The translations under genes and the position numbers were made by a program. DNA of 64,000 bases from Polyodon spathula (Eukaryota; Chordata; Actinopteri; Acipenseriformes; Polyodontidae), in contig NC_054569.1 in NCBI RefSeq assembly GCF_017654505.1, positions 4,551,492 through 4,615,491 on the forward strand. Direction: 5' to 3'. The notes under the pieces are model-generated. The model was not told the origin of the DNA and did not search any database. It saw nothing but the letters and a program-made list of their open reading frames with translations. Below are positions 1 through 12,979 of this stretch, piece after piece; the first letter of the stretch is position 1; each line of letters opens with the position of its first letter.

Positions 1-520
1 GAAGCAGGTGTCCAACATGGCGATCATGGGTTGCGGATCTCGCTGTTCTTCGATCTTGTTATTCTTGGTTTCTGCGGCTTTTCTTCCTGATAAAGGTAGG
101 ACTGCGCTTTGGAAAACCAAGCTGGAGACGGCTGTGAAAAGCAAGTGTGTGTGTGTTTGTGTGTGGGGGGAGGACGGACTGCAGGAAAGTATTGGGATGC
201 ATTGACGCTGCGGATTGGGATGGGGGGGGTGATGTGAGAAGCGGCTCTGATTACACATCAGAGTCCGAGGCTTTTGCAACTAAACTAATAAATAGAGCAG
301 AAGTTAAACAAAGCGGCGTGTCTGCCTTTGTGAAAGTGACAGTTTGATTTAGTTTCATGCGGGTGTTGTTCACAAACTGAATCACTGTGCAGGTCTGGAG
401 AGGAAAGTGTGCGTGGATCTGGTACGCGGCACGGTGCCGCTGCTCTCCCGGAGTCCGGGGCACCTGTGTGACCCCTGCACCGGGCTTTAATTACCATCAC
501 AGAAGTGCACTTGCAACGAG
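1..520. promoter_or_regulatory. CpG-rich 5' region around the candidate first exon
   Basis: By eye this stretch has about 25 CpG dinucleotides in 520 bases at roughly 50% GC, clearly denser than most of the window. The densest part is 415-485. It surrounds the candidate leader exon and a GTGTGT/poly-G run (147-172, 222-230), as expected for a CpG-island promoter extending into the start of intron 1. The transcription start would lie upstream of base 1, so no core promoter element can be assigned. Confidence 0.45.
17..95 (+). CDS. Candidate first coding exon (signal peptide) of a secreted or surface protein; partial
   Basis: An ATG at 17 has A at -3 and G at +4, a strong Kozak context; a second in-frame ATG at 26 is also good. 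The frame runs 26 codons plus one base to an AAAG|GTAGG splice donor (exon end 95, GT at 96-97), so the intron is phase 1. The peptide has a short polar Cys/Ser-containing start, a hydrophobic core (ILLFLVSAAFL) and then P-D-K, as in a signal peptide. Phase-1 leader exons are typical of immunoglobulin-superfamily and other surface proteins. The order of residues (G-S-x-C, LLF, SA, F-x-P, final G at a phase-1 junction) loosely recalls the ALCAM/CD166 leader exon, but the match is too short to name the gene. The exon lies in a CpG-rich stretch at the window edge, so the 5' UTR is largely missing. Read-through past 95 gives only low-complexity GTGTGT sequence, which supports the splice. It could still be a chance ORF. 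Confidence 0.4.
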
Positions 521-3500
521 AATGCGTGCTTTCAACTGCTTAGCTTGGTTTATATTTTATAATAACCGCACTTGCATGCCCTGTCGTCTTGGCGAAACCA
601 GTGTGGCCGTAGCAGAAGGCTGCGTTTTAAGTAAAGCAAGACAAGGTTTTGCTCGTTGAAAAATGTGATACAGTATCCTCTGTCAGCTTCGATGCTTTTG
701 CCTGGTTGTTCTTGAGTTGTCGGAGGAGAAATCATGAAAACCAGCGACGCTTCTGTTTTTAAATAGCATCAGCTGTGATTTGGCGCGCTGGAAGGTTGGT
801 ATTAAGTCCTGCAGAAAATGACAACATAGTAATTTACTGCAGAGGGGCAATTGTTTTGACCCAAAGCTTTCTTTAAATGTAGTCGGTTACCTGCCCTGCA
901 TCAAGCGCAGTGTCGGGATGTGATGAAAGGACGATGTAATAAGAAGCCAGGGCGTGCGTGTGTTGCAGATGGCAGTGGGGATTTCAAGTAAACATCCATT
1001 TCATTTTGGTGTATTTTTACTTGCCCTCTAATCTCATGGCTGCACAATATCGGGAATGCGTGTAATTGCAGGGCTGCGGTATGAGGCGACTGTGCCAGAA
1101 CTGTGCATGTAATTAGCTAAGAGGTGGTTCGTGATGTTTACCGTGGATGATTTTAAATATAGGGTGCCTTGCAGAATTACTGGCAGCGATGCATCCAGTA
1201 CACACTTTATGTAACGTTTAAAATAAATACACATGCACACAAGGGTTGCATGGAGATGGAAATGCATTTTGTTCAAAATAGAAACTCCATCTTTCTTGTT
1301 TTGTTGTAATATAAAAATATCGGGAGATATGCGTCATGTTCGATACAGTACGATTGGTTAAGAAGTTTATTTACACTTTATTTTTAATGAAGTTTGACCT
1401 TTTTTTTTTTTCTTAAATGTATATCTATTTTTTATTTTGTATTTAACGAATTAAATAGCCCGGTTTATTCATCTCATCCTGCCGGATTGCAGTCGCTGTG
1501 GGGTTGCTGCGTGGAGTCCGGTCTGTAGCAGCGTTGGGAACGAAGATGGCAGTGTTTGCTTTGAGTTTGAGCAGAATGGGTTGAAGACGCGCCAGTAAGT
1601 CGTTTCATTATGGAGAGCAGTTACTCAAATCTCACCGTTTCGTTTGCTTTATTTGTACAAGCATCAGCATGAAAACGCAGACGGTGCGGTCCGTCGCTCG
1701 TCAGAATGAACTTGCATGATCTATTTGAAATAATAATAATATGATCTGTACCCAACAAGTGGGAAATCACTTTGTATCAAACATAACAATCTCAACACAG
1801 ACAACAACAGCGTAATAAATAAAACATGAGTCATCGTTTCAATAATCAAAATGACGCGCAGAGATTTCAAGAGTACATTTAAAGCTGCTTTCTTTCTTGC
1901 ATTATTTTTTTAAGCACACAGTAGTTTTGGAACAGCTAGATGAAATGACGTTTGATTCATTCCCCCCACTAGACATCTGGCAAAGTCTGCCCCATCAACA
2001 GGCTGACGCTAATGTATCTTGGTGACCCAATGCAACTCTTGTTTGTAAAATTAATGGCACATTGCAATAGGAAAACCGACGCTGTGTTAGGTTACGCAGC
2101 GGTGCTTATCTAGAGTCTGGCAAGGAAATGGCTGCTACAATACAAGACTGGAAGCAGGAGAATCGTTGCGGAATAAACAGCGGCAGCAACTGACAGGACC
2201 GGGGCATTCACACGATAACCCACACCAGCCCGTTTCACTGTGTGGCAGTTCCATGCATGCAAAGCCATTGCAGGAAAATTAAACAGCCACTCTGCAGTGT
2301 GGGAGCCTGCTTTTAAACCAAGAGGTGAGACACTGACTGCAGGCATTTGACTCTTCTTAAACTGATAGGAGTGATTCATCGAGAGAAATCGCACCCTCAA
2401 CAGGCAACTTGTTAGGACGCACACACTTGTAAATTCTTTTTTTTTTTTTTTAGCATGCATCTAACGAATCTCTCCTCACCCCCCACTTTCTCAAAGTGGC
2501 ATGCAGCAATTCAGTACGCTGAGGTTTGAGCCTTGGTCTCCTAGCTCCCAGTCCTTCAGCTCACTTTGATTTTTTTTTTTTTGTTCTTCTTGCTACCAGG
2601 AGCCCTCATACCCTGGTTTATTTGATCTCTTTGCATCTTAAGCACGAAGTCTGCATGTTAAAACCACCTGTTACTCAAGACGTACCTGGAAAACCAGCGT
2701 GGGTAAAAGATTCCCTCAGCTGCTTTATTCGCTGAGATGCGGGGGTCATGCAGCTTTTAAAATCCATCTGTTACGAGGCCTGCGTGCCCCTTTCCACTCC
2801 CTTAATTCATGTAATAGCCTGGACAGAAGCAGCAAAGCAGGCCTGTCCTTTTACAGGTTGTGGGTATTGAGGTGCAGCACAGGTGGATGGTTTAAGTAGA
2901 CTGCTGTGGTGTGTGCGTGTTAAGTTTTGCTGGTTCCAGTTTGTGCTGTTTGGTGTGATAAGGCTATGTCTGTGTTTTGATTAACCTTGTTAATTTTCCA
3001 TGTAATCACAGCTTGTGGCAGGAGGCTGGCAGCAGCAAGTATAATCCGTGCACTAGGTGAAGTTTTTTTTAGTTTTTTTTTCTGAATATTTACACAGATG
3101 TCTTTGCAACTTGCTTATTTATTTTTAGTTTTTCCTTGCCTAATAGTGGAAATGAAAGCGATTTGGTGCTACTGTATCTTTTTTGGAGACACATTTTCTT
3201 CAAAAGGTGATTTAAAAAATAAATAAATAAATAAAGCTTTCTTTCTAAACGATCCCATGGGGGAAATGTTAATGGCAGCTCTTTTATTGTGTGCAGATTT
3301 CTGTTAACTGTGGAGCAGAGATGTGCAGGGAGGGGAGAGACTGTTTCATTACATAAATCAGCTGAACAGAAGCATTTATGAATGCATTATTTCTGGGTCA
3401 GTAAACATGAACTATTTGAAGAGGGAAATGCGTTTTGGACAGCTGGGCGCAGAAGTCTACGTGCTTGTCTTGAGTAATGTTTATGAATTTCATTTTATTA

Positions 3501-5068
3501 CACCAAGTCTATCACAGTGGAGCTTTTCATACACAAACCGGGAACCGAAAACTAGTTTTCAGAAACAGTTCCAGGAGACCTGGTCTGAGGCAGCTTTGCT
3601 GTATCAAACCCCAGGTCTCCCCTGGTGTGCCGTGCAGCGGCCTGAAACCTAATCTCTTGAAACAAAGTGGCTTTGTGTTCCCTCAGCTTGATGGGAACCT
3701 AACCTTCATGATTGCAGTGGAGAAGCTTCAGCGATGTGTAAATAAGAGGTCAATGTGAAAATACTTTATTTTTTATTTTTTTATGTGTCTTTGATTTCCT
3801 TGACATCTTACTCCCAAAATACAAAGGCAGTTGGGTGATTGATAGCCCTGATGCCCAAGCACACTGTAAGCATGTTAACATTTCTGATGCACTTGCATGT
3901 GGCAGCTTGGTTAGTGACAGTACTTGGTCACAGGCTTGGAAATGACTGAAAAACAAAACCAGAGAAAAAAACCCTTCTTCAGTTGTACTCCCTTTATTTA
4001 AATGACTGAACCTTCTGCCTTATAATGATTCACTGACCCACATCCTGCTGGAGCGCACTCAGACCCATTGTTCAAACTGCTTTACATGCTGTCATAAGAC
4101 GGTCTTTCCAAAATCAGCCCATTACTCATTATTTACAAACTCTTAACCAGGGACTCGGTTATACTGAGGCTCAGAAGCGCGTGGAAAGTGCAGGGTAATA
4201 TCTGGCAGCTCTGCTGAGCTCTGCTAATCCACTGTGGAGTTCTGATGATGGATTAGTGCTGGATTCCACCAGCCTCCCAATATTGATCAAGTGCTCGCTT
4301 TCTCATTAACATGCCTGCAGACTGAAATAAGGAGGGATGCCGAGAGCTGACTCGCTTCCAGGTTTGAACTGCAAGAGGCCATCAATAAAGCTTGTCCTTA
4401 AGTCGTTCACTTCTGATTCCACTAATTATTAGATCACGACCTGTGGGAAACCAGTGTTCCGTCCGTCCGTGGGCGTTCCAAAGCTACATGGTTTTTCATT
4501 ACTCAAAGACTGGCTGATGGGAAGAAATCCCAGGTAGGAACAACAGCCAGCTGAGCAGAGTTTAACCTGTTAGATGAGTAAATCAAATCAAAACATCAGC
4601 TCATTTCTTTAGTAACTGCTGCTAGAGTTGATATTTTTGTAATCATTTTTTTTTGATAAAGGCAACCAGCTCAGGACTGGTTATGTCTTCTGTCAACCTT
4701 CAGTTTCTCTGCATTATTGGAGGTACTGTAGGTGCTATAGAAACGGTAGGAGTCTGTGCGTGTGTTCTGTGATTTACACAGTGCATCCCCAAGCTTTACC
4801 TGTACCATGTCCCCATGTGCTCTGGTAGTGTACATAGAGGCTGGCAGAATAAAGCACAACACTGCTGTGCAGGCTGGTTTAATAGCAGTTCAGGGTAATC
4901 TGTTTCTCAGATGTGACGCCTGTGATGTGCTATTGAGAGGACAAACGGCTTGTGAGAAAGCACCTTGAATGAAATGGCTGCAATTCTTCTTTGCGTTGGC
5001 TGCAGAGAGAGTTGATTTCACATTTGCTCGAGTTTTCTTTTCTTGCACCTACAAGGCATTGTGCTATG
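521..5068. other. Non-coding stretch, no gene seen
   Basis: Mostly unique, AT-leaning sequence. It contains short homopolymer runs (T at about 1400-1411 and 2437-2451), an AAT run near 1728-1740 and a (TAAA)n run near 3213-3234. ORFs on both strands are short and unrecognised. I see no transposon ends or tRNA boxes. Confidence 0.6.
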
Positions 5069-5643
5069 CTGCACAGTGCTGTATTTGCAGCTGCCAGCGC
5101 CTATGGCTGTGCTGCACAGTGCTGTATTTGCAGCTGCCAGCGCCTATGGCTGTGCTGCACAGTGCTGTATTTGCAGCTGCCAGCTGCCTGCAGCTGGCTG
5201 CTGCTGCACAGTGCTGTATTTGCAGCTGCCAGCGCCTATGGCTGTGCTGCACAGTGCTGTATTTGCAGCTGCCAGCGCCTGGCTGTGCTGCACAGTGCTG
5301 TATTTGCAGCTGCCTAGCTGCACAGTGCTGTATTTGCAGCTGCCAGCGCCTATGGCTGTGCTGCACAGTGCTGTATTTGCAGCTGCCAGCGCCTATGGCT
5401 GTGCTGCACAGTGCTGTATTTGCAGCTGCCAGCGCCTATGGCTGTGCTGCACAGTGCTGTATTTGCAGCTGCCAGCGCCTATGGCTGTGCTGCACAGTGC
5501 TGTATTTGCAGCTGCCAGCGCCTATGGCTGTGCTGCACAGTGCTGTATTTGCAGCTGCCAGCGCCTAGCTGCACAGTGCTGTATTTGCAGCTGCCAGTGC
5601 CTATGGCTGTGCGCATCGTGCTGTATTTGCAGCTGCCAGCGCT
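5069..5643. repeat. Minisatellite, 43-bp unit, about 14 copies
   Basis: Units begin CTGCACAGTGCTGTATTTGC, followed by AGCTGCCAGCGCCTATGGCTGTG; starts at 5069, 5112 and 5155 show the 43-bp period. Several units are shortened or altered: a longer CTGCCTGCAGCTGGCTG variant near 5180, short units ending CTAG near 5312 and 5568, and a diverged last unit near 5611. Each unit carries one CAGCTG E-box inside GCAGCTGC. Because 43 is not a multiple of three and the unit lacks stops in several frames, it creates overlapping 100-200-codon ORFs on both strands that are almost certainly not genes. Confidence 0.95.
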
Positions 5644-8600
5644 CTGCATATTAACCATTTCATTCCTGAGAGTCGTTCTAGCTTTACTAGTCCTGCTTTT
5701 CAAAGCTGTCTTCCATACATTTGTGAATAAATTAACCTCGTTTATCCTCCTGAACGTGTTTCAGTGTCCATTGTAGGTGAAACTTAATCAAAAAGAATTT
5801 GTTTTCTGGTCGTTACCCTTTAAGATAATGCCGTCTTTCAAAATTGGTAGCTTAATTTGTTCTTATAATTTTTTATTTTTTTTGGAAATTTCTGGCTCAC
5901 AAGCCAAAGCTGGTATTCTCCATTTCCATCCTAACAGCTCAGTACCTCATTCGACCCAGTGAAATCCTTCCAAAACCAAGGGAGATGTTAATGCTGGGGG
6001 GGGGGAATTGCAAGCATGACTCTAATCCATCACCGATTCCAAGTACAATCCCTTCCCTGTCTGCAGTGAAAGGCATTTTTCTGCTGTGACATCAATGTCA
6101 GTAGCCCAAGAAACAAAGGAGATTTAAAGAGTGCTCGCTAGCTATTGTAACTGGGGTAAACTGTGGGAGTAACCACTGGGCGGTTGCCATGCCAACATTT
6201 ATACAATCATATTTGAACTAATGCATCGTTTTTTTGAAAAATATTAGAGTGAACATAAAAATGAAGCCAATCTTTCCAGGCTCCTGTGCGATGTTACTTG
6301 AATATGTGTTTGAACCTTTATGCTCAAACAAGAGAGCCATTGATTAATAGTTTGCAATGGGGAGGGGGGAGCCTGGGTCCCAAGGGACCCCCGGACAGAG
6401 CCCTGTATTCACTGTCTTTTTTGTACGTGATTACCCCGCTCTTAATATATGACCCTCCAGGCTTGGGTTAACCAAGTTCACGCCACATTGCCAGTTTCAA
6501 AATTCCAGCATTTCGGACATCTTTCTGCAATGATTTCTGCACAAAGACCAATTTGTTTTTTTTTTGTTTTGTTTTTTTACCCTGAAGCTGCAATTTAAGA
6601 AGGTCACAGAATTATTTTGGGGTGCTGCATTTATTAAGGAGGGCCTATTGTTGAGCTGCGGTATAGAGAACAGACAGAGGGTCTCTCCGCACATGAATGA
6701 ATCGCTGATGTGTGCTGAAATATTAGACGCTCGTGAGTTTGTTTTGTTTGCTTACAGGGCTCCCAAATGGGCTTGAAGGCACAAGGCAGTTTGCTGTCTG
6801 AGTTGCTGCTCTGTGGCTCTTTAAAATATTAACAGAAACATGCAATAGTGAGGAAATGTCATTTCATAGTTTTGGAACTTTTAAGGCGAATCCATTTTGC
6901 CCTGTCAAAATGAGAACAGCAAAATATAAAGCAGAAATGTATTTATGCTTCCTGTTGCATTAAATGCATTACCTGTACAGTATTGTCATTTTAAATAACT
7001 GGATATTCTAATAATTGAAGCAATGTGTTGCAGAAGAGAAAGAAAAACCATTTGTGTTTGAACCAGATCATTTTTTGGGGGTCTTTTGGTTCAGTTTGTT
7101 TTTCAAAGCACAGAAACAAACCTGGTCCTCCTTCACACAAGAGCTCTTTCAATTGATGCAAAACTGAAACCACTTCCTGTGGGGGTCTGAGTTTCCGTGA
7201 GCATATGAACTTGAGGAGTTTGGTTGGATTGTTTCATTGAAAAAGCAAGATCGAGTGAAGCAGCGAAACAAACTCTCTTCCAGGGGGTTTCTGTTGCACT
7301 GTAGTGTGATGTGAATACAGACGTGTGTGCAAGAAAACCTCAAGTGTCTGCCTGAAGCAGCAGTCTCTACAGGCAGCGCTGCTCTCGGACTGTTCCCTGT
7401 TTGAATATATCGGGAAGGGTGGGGACCAGGCCAAGTCCCAGGCAACATTGGAAAGCAATTATGTGTTTTGGCATTTACTGAGAATGAACCAAGCCACCAT
7501 CCAAAGCAGGCACCTCAAACAGCATGGCTCCCACATGCAATACATGGTGGTGTTGTAGATCCAGCCTTTTTCTGTTACATGCATACGTTATATAATGTGT
7601 GCGTGTGTGTAATATATATTATAATTTCAATAGAAAGAACTAGTATTTTCCTTTGAAGCAAATTAAACTATGTTTGCGTCTGTCTTTATTTATCTATTTA
7701 TTCATTTGTGCAACCCCACAGTATCAGTGCGCTCACCATTTATTTACAGGTAAACTGCCGGTTAGTCATTACATGAATATACCTCCACATTAAAAGGAAA
7801 TTGGAAACCATCTTATTAGCCAGAGGTGTAGAGCTACGCAGAGGGAGTTAATGAACTGGGGAATTGAAATCTGAGACACAAGCGTTGGTGGTGTTGTTGT
7901 TGTTTTTGTTCTCCCACAGAACACATCAAAGATGATAAAAGCCGTCTCCCATGCAGGTCTCTGTGGCGCTTCTGTTTCCCTGTTCATATTTCACACTGGT
8001 TGAAATGAACAGGTAATTAAGTAACGTGTGAACAGCTGTTCTGCAGTCCAGGTCACACGGTTGTTTTTTTGCGTTGAACCTCCATCTCTAGAGAGCTGCT
8101 GTGAAGTTGATTAGACTTCAGCCAAGTACTGCAGATTGATGTGAATTAACTAATGTACCAAAGTACTTTCCTATTGGCTGCGCTGTGTCTGAACCACATC
8201 AAGTGAAATCGGAGGCGTCAAAGCAAAGGTTTGAGTGAAACAGCAACCCAGGCTTTCAGTTTTGAAAGGTCGAAGACGTCCGTTCGTTCCACATAGCCCA
8301 GTAATGCAGTCTGACTTTAAAACTGCAATATATTACATTGTTAATGCATGAATCGTGTCAATGTGGATAGAAAGTAAATATCTACACCCACCCCTCGTTA
8401 TATCGCCCCTTGCTGTGCCGTGGGTTCGGATACATCGTGGTCCTGCAGTTGGCTCCCCGTTTCTAGAGTCTAACTACACATGCCTTAGCGGCGATATACA
8501 GAGGCATATATATACACACACAGTATAGGCTATTTCACTTTCAATTACTGTTTGTTTTATTTTGTACTGCACATGACAAACAAATAGAAACGAAGCATTA

Positions 8601-8826
8601 ATATCGTACTGTTATCATGTACACACACACACACACTGCACAGAACTCAAAGCTAATTAAATATCTGCTTGCTGAAGCAGTTTTTATTTTCACCAACGAG
8701 GTGTTCTGTTGTGGCAGTGACGTCAGCTCCCTAGTTTCTTTCAGCGGGTTTGTGCATTTGAGAAACGAGGAGGAACACTCATGAAATTAATCGGAGATTT
8801 AAGTCAGTGCATAGCGGATTTATACT
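5644..8826. other. Non-coding stretch, no gene seen
   Basis: Unique sequence with a G run (5996-6004), a short perfect inverted repeat GGGTCCC-AA-GGGACCC near 6376-6391, T runs near 6548-6577, and small CA and TA runs near 7600, 8505-8523 and 8620-8638. ORFs are short and unrecognised. Confidence 0.6.
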
Positions 8827-8827
8827 G

Positions 8828-8858
<31 letters not shown>

Positions 8859-8860
8859 AG
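8827..8860. repeat. (GTGC)n tetranucleotide microsatellite
   Basis: About eight copies of GTGC/TGCG between TACTGT and AGCAAG. It is CpG-containing but is a simple repeat rather than an island. Confidence 0.95.
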
Positions 8861-8889
8861 CAAGTAAGATTCAAACAAATGACTTGAAA

Positions 8890-8912
8890 TGAAAGTGAAA
8901 GTTTCACTTTCA
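8890..8912. promoter_or_regulatory. Palindromic PRDM1/IRF-type (ISRE-like) motif
   Basis: Two perfect 11-bp arms, TGAAAGTGAAA and TTTCACTTTCA, flank a single central G. Each arm contains GAAAGTGAAA, which fits the GAAANNGAAA core of IRF sites and the PRDM1/Blimp-1 consensus. It lies 30 bp downstream of the GTGC microsatellite. Binding is inferred only; the sequence shows just the motif and its symmetry. Confidence 0.35.
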
Positions 8913-11900
8913 GTAACAGGAAGAATAGGAGTCTCAGAATTCCCCTTCCTCACAACTTCCACGAGATTCAGATTTGTAAAATGGGTTTGTGGAGGTTTAA
9001 GGTTTTATTTTTTTTTTCAAAACCTGTGCACAATGCAAATCATACAAATTAATCCAGCCCCCACCAGGGTGTATTTGTGTGGTACCCAGCCAAGCGTTGT
9101 AAGATCTGTGTAGAGTCTGGATAATGCTTTTTTGATACTTCTGAACACAATGATACAATATAGGGCTATATATTATTATTATTATTTTTTTTAAGAAGGA
9201 TAACTTGGGAGATCCCATAGAGTCCCCGGGCCTTACTTACTGGAGATTTGGTCATTCTCATGGGGATTTTATTAGAACAAAGAGATTCAAATTCAAAGCA
9301 GCTTTAAATCGCTGAGGTCACATTACATGAGAGCTTCATAAAACTCCCCGGTGTACACCCACAGTACCTGAGCCCTGTTCCCAGGGGTTCCTGCAGTCAC
9401 TGTATAATGCCAGCACAAGCTGCTGGGAAGCGTTACCATGCGCAAGCAGCTGCCAACAGACCTGCTTGCATTTTGCCGGTATTAAGGGATTATGAGTTTA
9501 GCAAGTTGGCCTGTTGCTGTGCTGTAAAGCAGCAGGTAGGTTATTTTGTGTGAGCGTCTTTCTTGGAATGATCTGTCCTGTACTTTAGTGAATCTGCTGC
9601 TGAATGCTTTACACACACAGTCTGTTCTCATTAAAAAAGAACTGGGATTAAGCAAACTTCCTGATACCACAGATTCTCTCCATTGCCCCGGCCAAATTTA
9701 GCAGTCACTTATTGTAAGTGACGTCACTGAGTGTGTTGGAAGATTTGTGTGGCTTCTTTGATGGTTTCCATTGTTCACACGAATAAGGGCTTGTGTGAAT
9801 CATTAGTAATTAGATTTGACTTTTTATCTCTTCACAATGGCTTTGGATGATTGAGAGTACTGAAACAACGATGCCCTTCAAGTAACATCCTGTAATCAGC
9901 TGGTTGTGGTTTAGCTGGGTTTCATTTTCTTTTTAACTGGTCTGCTCCAGTGTGTTTTCTGCATTTCATGTTAACACTTGCTGTAAAGCGTCAAGGGCAA
10001 ACACAGATCTCGTAATGCATTTGAGGAGAGAGAACCAGTGGCACTGAAACTTGGTCCTGTGGCGTGCGTTGGTCTCTGAGACAGGATCCAGTTTCTACGT
10101 CTAAAGTATACTGTAAGTCTTAACATCATTACCACTCTGCAGTAAGGGATAGACAAACACAGACCCGCAGAGAACCTTCTGGAGCTATGAAAGCAGCAAA
10201 CTCGGGGTTCTGTGTTTTAAAATTCCCAAACTGGGTGCATGAATCCAGGTCAAAGAAGAGGGCATGTGCATGTTTTCAGGATAGCTCTTTCACAGTGCTG
10301 TGCCATGCAACGCCTGCCACTCAGAAACGTTTATACCTTTACATTGTGTAGCCCCTAGGCATGACTTCGTTTTTTTGACAGGGTGTGATTTTAACAGTTG
10401 TTGCTGTTTTCATTTTAAAACCATGTACAGTACAGTCTTCCTAATCTTAAATCGCTTATTTAGTTATGAATGCTGCAGCTGAATACACAGCTGTAAGAAG
10501 CTGTAATGATTTTTATCTTGGACTGCTGCTGCTGCTATGGGCCAAAATCTCTTGCAATTATTATTATTTTTTTAAAGCTCAACAGAGCTTCCATTATATA
10601 ACAGAATTCACACTGTGAGTAAGTAAAGTGATGTCTGTAAAACCCTGTTTGCAGTACGGATTGCATTCAGACCTGGGACCCTCTCCACTCTGTACCAGTA
10701 TTTGTTTGTGTACATGACCAGTGAGATACAGTATGGGATTGTGCAGATCTGGGCATCATATTGCCAGAGCCCAACAACTGACCATTTCTTTTTTTGGTTT
10801 TAATTGACAAGCTGCTTCGTAGACATTGTTTCAGACTTTTACAGAAAGTATAAAAAAGCGTGGCCAATAATGCAAGCGACGCTTCTACTGGACCTGCCTG
10901 AAGAAAGGTTTTAGAACCTGTTCCCAACACTTTTACCCTTGTTAAATACACTAAGAGTCCAGTAAAGTCTTGAAGTGGAGCTACGTGGAGGGAAGAGTTT
11001 TTTTTTTACTTGTCTCTTTTTTTCTCATTTTGAATTGAGTGTTTTGAAACGTGAATCGGCAGTGCGGTTCAGATGAGTTCGGACCAGATTTCTGAGCTGA
11101 AATTTCACCCGCTGCAGTAAAGAGCTGTCATCGTCACGCAGGGAACCCGGTCAGCGATGCATTCTTACACAAGGGGTTAATAAGACAAAATAACCAGCTG
11201 CTTGAAAATGTGAAGTTCTGCAACAACAAAACGTGTGGAGAGACTTGAACGATTTCAATAGCTTAACAATAAAACCGGCAACTCTGTTTTATATCCAGTT
11301 TGCATGGTTGCATTTTTTCATTTGAAAGTGGACTAGATCTGCTTTGTGTGGTATAACCCTATTTCCATCCTTGTGCCAGTTTCTCTGTAAAAGAAAGCAG
11401 TCTGTAAAAGTGGACCCTGGTTTCTCTCTGTTTTTCAGCATCTTTTTAAACCGTTTCTGCTTCTAAGCCTCTTAAAGCGGTTTATACTTGGAGTAGACTG
11501 TCTGGGCCAGACTGTGAGAAACTGTCACAATCTCTCCTGTACTTCCCATAAGAAGTGCTTCCTCCCAAAATAAACAGACTGCTACTTGCAGATTACGCTT
11601 GAAGAGGCAGGTGACGAGACACCGATTTGTAATCTAGGCTGAATAATGTCTCCAGCAATTACTGCTTCTAGCGTTTCAAACGCCATGCTCTTTAAAGAAG
11701 GACTCTGCATTTTAGGAGTGTCTGGCATGGGGTTTGGGGGGGGGGGATTAATAAGACACATAATATTACAACACTTTTAAATGTTGTTTTTGGTTCCCGA
11801 CATGCAAGACAAATATTGAGTTGCTGCTTCAATACACACTCAAACTGTTTGTTTAATCATGATTTTGTGATTATTTAAGGTATACAGCAAGAAGAAAAAT

Positions 11901-12979
11901 CCATGAGGCTGAATGCATCTACAAATGGGATTAGCACACCAGTGCTGCTGAGTTTTCCCTTGGTCAGGGACATTTCAACATTACTAACGAGCGGCAGTAT
12001 TGATCTGACAGGACAGATCACTGTTCTTGGGATTGATTAGCAAAATAATTGGACTGCCGCTTGCCTTGTATTGGAAATGTCCACATTCAGGGAACAGATG
12101 TGTAAATGCGTCTTTTCTTTCCACTTGCTGATAACCAAGACGTGCACAGCTTACAGCTTGAGATGAAATGGAATAATGTACCGTTGGTGGAGCTTGTTAG
12201 AATTATGAGTTTACGGATCTAATCCCCCCGAGAGACTCTTTCACTGAAATCCACGACTCATTCATTTTCAAAATTAACTTCCCATTAATAGGCCGCTGCT
12301 TCACGCAGTCCTAAAATATCTGTGCTGTTCTCCATGTGGTGCAGCATATAATTTACCACAATAATATCCTTTTTTTAATAGAAATCGTACATCATTAAAT
12401 TTACATCCCCTACAGTTTAATAAGCCTCTGTTAATTGCTAAATAATGCACAAGAGTTGGTTATGTGGTTGCAGCAGATGGTTGCTGGTGAGGCGCGCAGC
12501 AGAGGAATGCTCAACCCAGAGGTGTCTTGTCAGAGAAAGGCTGCACATGAACCTAAGTGGAGCTGTTGGCGTCTTATAGATCTGCAAGCACCTGGTAATG
12601 AGAATTATACACTTGTGTTGTCCGTGGCACGGTTATATCCGCCGCAGAATGGAAAACTGGTCCCTGCCTTCCGAACTTCGTTTCTGAGTAGAGAGGCTGT
12701 TTAACAATTCTTCTCGTGCGGCTTCACAGCATTGAAGTGATGGATGTGTTTAAATATCAGCAAGATTATTTCTAGAAAAAATAAATAAATGAATAAATAC
12801 CTGCGTCCAGGGTAAACTCATTTATCTACCTGCTTATGTATTGAATGTGTTCACACCAGGAGGGGCCCTTGTGATTTGACAGCTCATTTCCACAGACATC
12901 AGAGTGAACACTCGGCTGTCATCGGCACGCATATTAAGAGTCTGATGTGATCCTCTAAACAACGGCTCTTACTGTGTTC
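8913..12979. other. Non-coding stretch, no gene seen
   Basis: Unique, moderately AT-rich sequence with short T, TTA and CTG runs (for example near 9173-9192 and 10521-10534) and a G run near 11739. No ORF is recognisable and no transposon termini were found. Confidence 0.6.

Noticed and set aside
4969..5703. ORFs of 100-203 codons on both strands
   Set aside because: They are products of the 43-bp minisatellite, Cys/Leu/Ala-rich in every frame with no conserved domain.
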